Part shown: one piece after another, positions 58,146-64,000 of the stretch
How the letters are laid out: every line of letters starts with the position of its first letter
Position numbering within the stretch: the stretch's first letter is position 1
Made by a program: the position numbers and the translations under genes
From: Flammula alnicola
Taxonomy: Eukaryota > Basidiomycota > Agaricomycetes > Agaricales > Strophariaceae
DNA: 64,000 nt
Direction: 5' to 3'
Assembly (NCBI GenBank): GCA_015499995.1
Contig: JADNRV010000105.1
Span: forward strand, 124,001 to 188,000
The notes under the pieces: generated by a model
What the model saw: the letters and a program-made list of their open reading frames with translations, nothing else
Databases searched by the model: none
Told to the model about the DNA's origin: nothing

Positions 58146-59470
58146 AGACTGTGGCAGCCTTCTCGCTCAGCTTGTAGGGTTTGTATTTGCAGTTCGGCCT
58201 CCTGAGATTCTTCCACGTCGACTAGTTGTGTGTGGGTATCCAAGTGTCCAGGAGTCGTCTGTGATTGACTCGACATAGTGAACGCCCAAAATGATACAAG
58301 CGCGAGAGCTATGCTGAGGAATCTGAATCGATCGTCGTGGTTGTGAAAGTGAAAGAGGGATAATGATTTCAACAGTAAAGAGTAAGCCTGAGAGTGATAA
58401 AGGCGATTTTCATCTTGTGACATGCGAACTCCGACCGTGACCATGGTTGAGACGGGCCAATCTACGCCTCCTCTAAGATAGGGACCTTCCGAGCTCGAGT
58501 CATGGGTTTCCGACATTTCGGCGACGTTATACAGGTCATCTGCGCCTTTATCGACCACCCAACTCTCTGGAGGCACTCACATTGGACTTCCAGGACTGCT
58601 GGGGAGCCCTGTGATCCCTCCATTGGCGTGGATGGCACTATTCGGCGGCGGAGGTGGCATTAGGTCTTGGGCGATACTTTACGATAGTCTCAGCCGAGAT
58701 GATGCCTTTACGCTTGTCCTACAACGGCGTAGGTCGAGAATGGATCGCTAAATTCTGAACGCGAAACGAAATAATTATGTTGCTGGTGCGAGCTGTGGTC
58801 CGAGTAACTCTGGGCAGAGTCAACACCGCTGATGGGCGAACTGGGATTGCGCATGCTGCTAATGCCAGTGACGGAGGACAAGAATGGTGTGATGCCAGTG
58901 GAGGCGATGCTGGAGTCGACGATGCCATCCATGTGTTCGTCAAATGACCCTTATATTCCTGACCCCGTCGAATTTGGGAGGTGGTATCGGTGGTACTTTC
59001 TGGCTGGCTTTCTTCTTTCCCATGTCTCGCTTGACTTTCCCTACGGCGCTGAAGGCATAGAAGAGCAATGGTCGGAGTCGATACATTGGTGACAAGATCG
59101 GAAAGCGGGTCGTCGTACCTCTGCTCTGGGAGAGGCGGCACCGGTGGGCGCAGAGAAGGGTGCTCAGAACCTTTCGACTCCGAACGCAAGTGTGATTTAC
59201 TCGAGCGAGGCTTGAGTTTCGAAATAAGTTGAAGGAGGAGTTTATGTTGCGTACTTCGACCGAGTGGGTGGAGAAATCCCTGTGGGAAAAGGCCTCTGGA
59301 CGATACGCTGTCATCGGCAGACTGTCGCTTGCTTTCTGGTACGACACGGGTAATATGAGAATCTGATTCACGGGCGCTCGGGCCTGTGCTGCGAAGTAGG
59401 CTGCCGGTGCTGTTTTGGCTCAAGGATACGAGCGACGCGAACGAGCCTTTCGGGGGAAAACCAAAAGAGC
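58142..59470 (-). pseudogene. Ser/Pro-rich gene remnant of unknown function
   Basis: The minus strand reads SFGFPPKGSFASLVSLSQNS, then SESKGSEHPSLRPPVPPLP, VPPIPPPKFDGVRNIRV, DEHMDGIVDSSIASTGITPF and SSVTGISSMRNPSSPISGVD. An intron (GTGAGT at about 58578) leads to DDLYNVAEMSETHDSSSEGP. A hydrophobic stretch (FLSIALALVSFWAF) at about 58270-58311 could be a membrane segment. Frames change at least once (near 59080-59100 and 58945) without clear introns. It looks like a conserved disordered host protein, partly decayed. Not recognised. Confidence 0.4.
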
Positions 59471-59479
59471 GCGAAGACG

Positions 59480-60240
59480 GAGGCTGTGATGGTCCTCCAA
59501 AGGCTGGGTGTAGGCTGAGAAGACATGGTTTAGCATGGTTGGAAATGGAGGGATGAATCCCCTCTCATAACATGAAAGGGAAACATTTCAAGGATATATG
59601 AACGCTCACAGGCATTTCTAGCCACGTCTCAATCGCAGCGTCATCGTTCACTGGCATCCCCCTCCCCAGTCGTCTGCGAATTTGGCCTGGGTATTTTGGT
59701 CGATGAGTTCGTCAGGCAATCTGATTGCAGACTCTCTCCACTCCATCTGTGGCGTGGCAGACGTTCAGTATTCGATGAATACTGTGATCGAGTGCTTGTT
59801 GTTGGGTATACGTGATATAGGTAGCAGTAAATAGATCTGACCCCAAATAATGTATATTGTAAGCCGTTTGACGTTCTGTTCGGGTCAGGTCAGGGTAGGC
59901 GGGTATTTGGGTGGGTAAATACTTTCGCATCAGATATCCGTCGTACGTTGGGCTTATCACGGTGGGCCTTGCTTCGAGTTGGAGACTCGGAAGGAATATC
60001 AAGGACGGTCAATAATACAGTTACTTTTACAATTTTCCAGGTTATCCTCCCTTCCCTCCGCAATACTCGCAATCGCCCATGCAATATACCGCGCCCCATC
60101 CGCTCGAAACTGTAAATTCCCCGTCTGGCCCCTCAGATTGCTTTGAACTCTACAGATGAGAGGCCCTCAGGAGGGAAAAGGAGGATAAGATGTGTTAGCA
60201 CAGCCAAACCCCGAAAGTACGGTCGGTAATTGGTGATATA
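59480..60240. other. Non-coding stretch
   Basis: No supported gene; short open frames lack motifs. Confidence 0.3.
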
Positions 60241-60930
60241 GATTCTACAGCCGTTTTGGAAATTATTGTCCGGCGGTCAATTTCGGCGTTTTAAATCGAA
60301 TCCCAAGCCTTCCCTAAGCCTTGTCGGCAGATGTCCAATTTGGCGTCGCCTGGTTCCGTCAGGCGCCCCTGCTCTGCCCGCGCAGCACTTGTAGATTTGG
60401 ACGTTCAGCGGGCGCTTTAATTGTTCTCGCCATGTAGAAAAGTTTCCTCTCCAATGTGTTAATGTAGCTTCAGCGCCAATGTCATTTTTGGAATATTTCC
60501 TAAACTTTAAGAGCATAAAATCAACGATGGACTGTGATACTACCCAAGCTGCAACCCGCCCACCTATTGCTCGGGCCTTCAAATGCTCAGTGCACTTCTT
60601 AAACTTTCCCGCCATATTAAAAAACTATCTTTCTATGTTATTAACATAATTCTTCCACCACCCAAAAGCAAAGCGTGCATGGCGCAGGAGCTGCCATAAA
60701 TCACAATTGAGATTGTATTTTCCAGTTCCATTTAATACAAAATAAAATTTCCAATTATTAAAATAGTTCTGGTGTAGGACCTCTATCTCTGCTTTATGAG
60801 GCTTTAGTATCCACCGGTCATCGTTTGCAACGGCGAGCTCACGCATCCTGGCAGGAACACGTCCCCCGGTATTTGCCGCCGGTGTTTGATGGCGTCGATC
60901 ACCGCCGGTGTTTTCAATATACGGATGCCC
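60241..60930. other. Repeat-derived stretch
   Basis: ACAGCCGTTTTGGAAATTATTGTCCGGCGG at the left edge resembles 52087-52115. A 112-aa open frame (60277-60615, minus) has no recognisable domain. The nature of the element is unresolved. Confidence 0.3.
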
Positions 60931-62150
60931 TCAAAGAAGCAAGGTGCTAATTGGGCAACGCAGATCTTCTGCCACTCCACGCAAATCACACCAAACATGA
61001 AGAATGAGAAGGCCGAAGCCGTAACTTTCTCGAGTGGATAACTCCCATCGTGCTCCTATGACCGAAAAGATACGTTCTAAGTCTTCGTCAGTGAAAGGAA
61101 TTGGTAGACCACTGGTAACAGTCGCTGAACGACTATTAAAAGGTAACCATAAACGCAAACGATCACGAGCTAGACAGTGTGGGCGAAGGACAGAAGGAAG
61201 AGGTGTGAGGTGTTTGGAATAAGGCCTGGGTCGAGCAGAAGATTCGCCGTGACTAGGCGCAATGACATTCGCAAAACGCGCCCGACGGGAATTAGGAGAA
61301 GAAGTTGACGTTGTTGTCCCAGGTATAAACGTTGTTACCGAAACGTTCCGTGTTGAAGAGCTCTCGGGTATGAGAATCTGATTCAGAGTCTCGAGAGGAC
61401 TTGGGAAGGGGTTCAGGCGAGCAACCATCATGCCGCGCACGGAGTTCTGCTGGTGTGAGTGGGGCGTCAAAGTCAACGAGGTAGTCGGCAAGTTCAGAGG
61501 GGATCGAGATTGGAGGGAGGAGGAGAGAGACAGAGGGATAGACGGCTCGGGATGGATCATCAGCGGGGTTGAGTTAGGAAGGGACGTAGGCGGTGAAAAA
61601 GGTGTCGGAACGATCTGAAAACGCGAGGAAGGAATGAATGCGTTTGAAAACGGAGTTAACGGCGGCATTCCGGCTCCTGTAATTCCACCATCCCTCGACG
61701 ACACCCTTGTTATCTCCGAAGATCTTGAAAGAATGTCGGGAGGTATCTGCTTGGGTGACGGCATAGATAAGGAATTCGAACCCAACAGCTTCGGCCCATC
61801 CAATGTCACGTTTTCCGTTGAGCGTTTTCCAGCCAGGTAAGAGGCGCCAAGCTCTCCAAAATTCTCCGATGACAATGGCGATACCAATACCCGAGCTTGC
61901 ATCTGAAAAGGCATGAATGTCGAGGAGTGTCTTTGGGAGGGGAATACGTCTTGAAATAGAGCCAGAGCGGAGGAGGCTTGCCCACCATTCGACATCGGGG
62001 TTGACAGATCTCGGAGGTGGGTGTCGTTTAGAGAGAGGACCGTCGTGGTAGCAGGCGAGCATGGCCTCCAATCCTGTGAGATACGCACGTCCTGCGGGCA
62101 CAACCAACGAGGCATGAAGGAGCTTTCCGTAAAGCTTCTGGACTTATTCA
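60931..62150 (-). pseudogene. DIRS-type retroelement remnant: RNase H plus tyrosine-recombinase N-terminus
   Basis: In one frame: YGKLLHASLVVPAGRAYLTG, HAFSDASSGIGIAIVIG, DIGWAEAVGFEFLIYA, FKIFGDNKGVVEGWW and YVPS, an RNase H-like domain with D, E and D in place. In the next frame: RLRLWLPFNSRSATVTSG, PFTDEDLERIFSVIGARW and ESYGFGLLILHVWCDLRGVA, the start of the DIRS tyrosine recombinase, ending after RCPISTLLL where catalytic residues should follow. Reverse transcriptase and the recombinase core are missing. DIRS elements integrate by recombinase; this fragment cannot. Confidence 0.75.
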
Positions 62151-62159
62151 AGCGTATGC

Positions 62160-62545
62160 GTCGGTTCCGAGAACCAGGTTACGAGTCCGAATGAATGAGG
62201 ATTCGTTCTTATATGTAGTGGTCGACCCCTGCTAATTTTAGCCCATGTAATTGAGAATTGAGAATCAAATTGGCTGACTACGTTACATAAGTAACTCAGG
62301 TAATAGCAATCTACTAGTACCTCGTCAGCTCATCGAGATAGTGAACACTACTGTGAGTGGGACGTTAGCCGGACTAGCACTCCACTCAAGACCAAAGATC
62401 CATGAGAGAATCCCCAGGAATCTCAGATCAACCACCGGTGGCGCAGTAGCACGAAAATGACTCAAAGAATCGAAGGAAAAAGAAAAGAAGTAAAACCATG
62501 GAACACAGCTGCCATGCATATATGTACCTTGCATTTGCCTTGCGA
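62160..62545. other. Non-coding stretch with dispersed repeat
   Basis: Contains the second copy of the AATTGAGAATTGAGAATCAA motif (about 62249). No gene. Confidence 0.4.
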
Positions 62546-62547
62546 GA

Positions 62548-63240
62548 TCAACCCGGTTGTGTGCTTGAAAAACCTACTAAACTGCCATGTTGACGTGCTT
62601 TCTGCGTTGGCTTGTTGAAAAAGCCCCGAAGTCGAGGTAAAGTCGAGGACACGGACGACGTGGCCTTATTCTCTGGTCGGACCGGCGCAGGGAGTGAGGA
62701 TGGTGAGGTAGGTGAAGGGTTGTCGACTGGGATTGGGACACTCGGAGACATATTGCTCTCTGGAGTGGTGGGCACAGCAGGGACGTTGCTGGGTGCATGA
62801 CTTGAAGAAGGGACATCCTCGCAGGATTGAGAGAGTTCTTCAGCTGGGCTACTGAAAACGGGCTGGGAAGGTGTCGCACGGGCCATCGCAACTGACGTCA
62901 TCGCAGCTGAGGCCACCGCATCTGAGACATTGCGAACCATACCCATGCACGCTGAGAGTTCCTCTCGGAAATATACAGCCTGCTGGAGAACGGTCTCCAT
63001 GAGGTTATTGACCTGATGATAGAGGTCTAGAGTTGCATCCTCAAGAGTGGCGATAGCAGCATCCGATGAAGATGAGCGCTGAGAGGATGATGTCTGTCGT
63101 GTTTTCTGGCGCAGTCTGAAACGAGCACAAGCACCGCGGTCCGAAGGGTCAGGAAACTGGTGACCCTGAGGAGGGGCAGTCTGCGGCACCGGTATTGACT
63201 CTGCGCGTGCAGACGGAGGAATGGCAGGAGCGTCGAACAT
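62548..63240 (-). CDS. Hypothetical disordered protein, 230 aa
   Basis: A single open frame starts MFDAPAIPPSARAE. A helical middle (TLEDATLDLYHQVNNLMETV) could form a coiled coil; the rest is Ser/Pro-rich (PSSSHAPSNVPAVPTTPESN). Family not recognised. It could be a host gene or the capsid-like ORF of a retroelement. Confidence 0.35.
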   Translation of the reverse strand: MFDAPAIPPSARAESIPVPQTAPPQGHQFPDPSDRGACARFRLRQKTRQTSSSQRSSSSDAAIATLEDATLDLYHQVNNLMETVLQQAVYFREELSACMGMVRNVSDAVASAAMTSVAMARATPSQPVFSSPAEELSQSCEDVPSSSHAPSNVPAVPTTPESNMSPSVPIPVDNPSPTSPSSLPAPVRPENKATSSVSSTLPRLRGFFNKPTQKARQHGSLVGFSSTQPG

Positions 63241-63360
63241 GGCGAATACTGATGGGCAAGATGGGGGGTCGACGAAGTACGAAATGGGGTTTTCGCCGAA
63301 GATGTGGTTGAGTTGGTGTTGAGTGGTGCTTATATCTCACCACGAGAGCCTCGCCGATAA

Positions 63361-63412
63361 ATGGCGGTAGTGGTGGTAACGATGGTAGTGGTAGTGGTGG
63401 TGGTGGTGGTAA
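63361..63412. repeat. GGT/GTGGTA microsatellite
   Basis: Imperfect trinucleotide runs of GGT and AGTGGT. Confidence 0.85.
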
Positions 63413-63419
63413 CGTTTAT

Positions 63420-64000
63420 GCAGCCGGCAAATACCGATGTTTGTTTTAATTACCGGCAAAAATCCGGTCCGGCCTTTCAAGCCCCGCCCCAAACCAAAAT
63501 CAGTCGTGTTGATGTCTGCTTTCAACGTTCTTCGCCGCACATCGACGTGTCTTGCGAAAAATGCAAGTAAAGAATGTTTTCTTAGATGTAAAGTCATTTA
63601 CTAACAATATAACAAACCAGTCTGTGGTGAATAAATGTATTCCTATCACTTTTCTGAACTCATCACTGACTACCGTTATTGCAGGTCTCCTCTTCGTTAT
63701 GCTGCCTCCCCATCCCGGTTGCATAGTCAGTCATTCAGCAAGCTTCATCTGAATACAGCATGCATCGACAACTCTCAACGGTCATCATGTGCCTCCTCTC
63801 TACTTCAACACGCAGGTGGACTTTCATCGATCTTCAGCACCTCCAGCTCAACCCACATGACTGTCTATGCCGCAATCACAATGACATTTGCAGTGCAGAG
63901 CCGCCTCCAGCATGGGCTTCCGGGATGTTTGCCCATCCCGAATCGTAAGTGTTTTCTCCCATTGATTGTCGATTTGAGCATTTCATTAACATCTAATTAA
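63420..64000. other. Window end, possible spliced gene start
   Basis: The plus strand has a weak coding look at 63760-63947 (FIDLQHLQLNPHDCLCRNHN) ending at a GTAAGT donor at 63948. It runs off the window, so no call is made. Confidence 0.2.

Overview
This window reads as nuclear DNA of an agaricomycete (mushroom-forming basidiomycete). The evidence is short introns of about 45-85 bp with GT-AG borders, multi-exon genes, and agaricomycete-typical families: a TET/JBP-type dioxygenase, Helitron helicase, DIRS and copia remnants, and MULE-like transposases. I cannot name the genus. Most of the 64 kb is transposable-element (TE) territory; only a few stretches look like ordinary host genes, and most of those are broken.

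Layout. 0.5-2 kb holds a minus-strand Hsp20-type chaperone gene. 2.8-4.2 kb holds an Epl1-like gene fragment with a tRNA-like sequence beside it. 4.7-11.1 kb is a Mutator-like transposon with inverted ends of about 107 bp; inside, a MULE-like transposase (plus) and a zinc-finger accessory gene (minus) are divergently transcribed. 11.66-15.5 kb holds two apparently intact convergent genes: an unrecognised 533-aa protein with Cys/His clusters, and a TET/JBP-family 2OG-Fe(II) dioxygenase with complete catalytic residues. 17.4-20.7 kb is a second MULE-like transposase of another subfamily (minus), broken by one frameshift. 21.4-22.0 kb is a LINE-like 3' end, 22.1-22.8 kb a TA-flanked MITE, and 22.9-23.7 kb a two-exon gene of unknown function.

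24-35 kb is gene-poor: minisatellites, a truncated medium-chain reductase, an integrase-like fragment, and two non-autonomous elements whose ends and target duplications can be read directly. 35-38.8 kb carries a duplicated segment, a MITE and a frameshifted Helitron helicase. 38.9-41.4 kb holds a gutted urease pseudogene and a coiled-coil gene fragment interrupted by a MITE. 43.5-49 kb holds pseudogenes, another MITE and the second copy of the duplicated segment. 49.8-51.9 kb is an apparently intact JmjC-domain gene. 52.7-58.1 kb is a degenerate Ty1/copia retrotransposon whose 3' LTR carries a fold-back MITE with a perfect 9-bp target duplication. 58-64 kb holds a Ser/Pro-rich gene remnant, a DIRS-type RNase H/recombinase remnant and a disordered hypothetical gene.

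How the parts relate. The most coherent unit is the 4.7-20.7 kb block: a TET/JBP enzyme (a family that oxidises 5-methylcytosine) and a putative metal-binding partner lie between two MULE-like transposases. About 34 kb away is a second 2OG-Fe(II) enzyme, of the JmjC class. TET/JBP expansion linked to transposons is established for basidiomycetes; a functional link at this locus is my inference.
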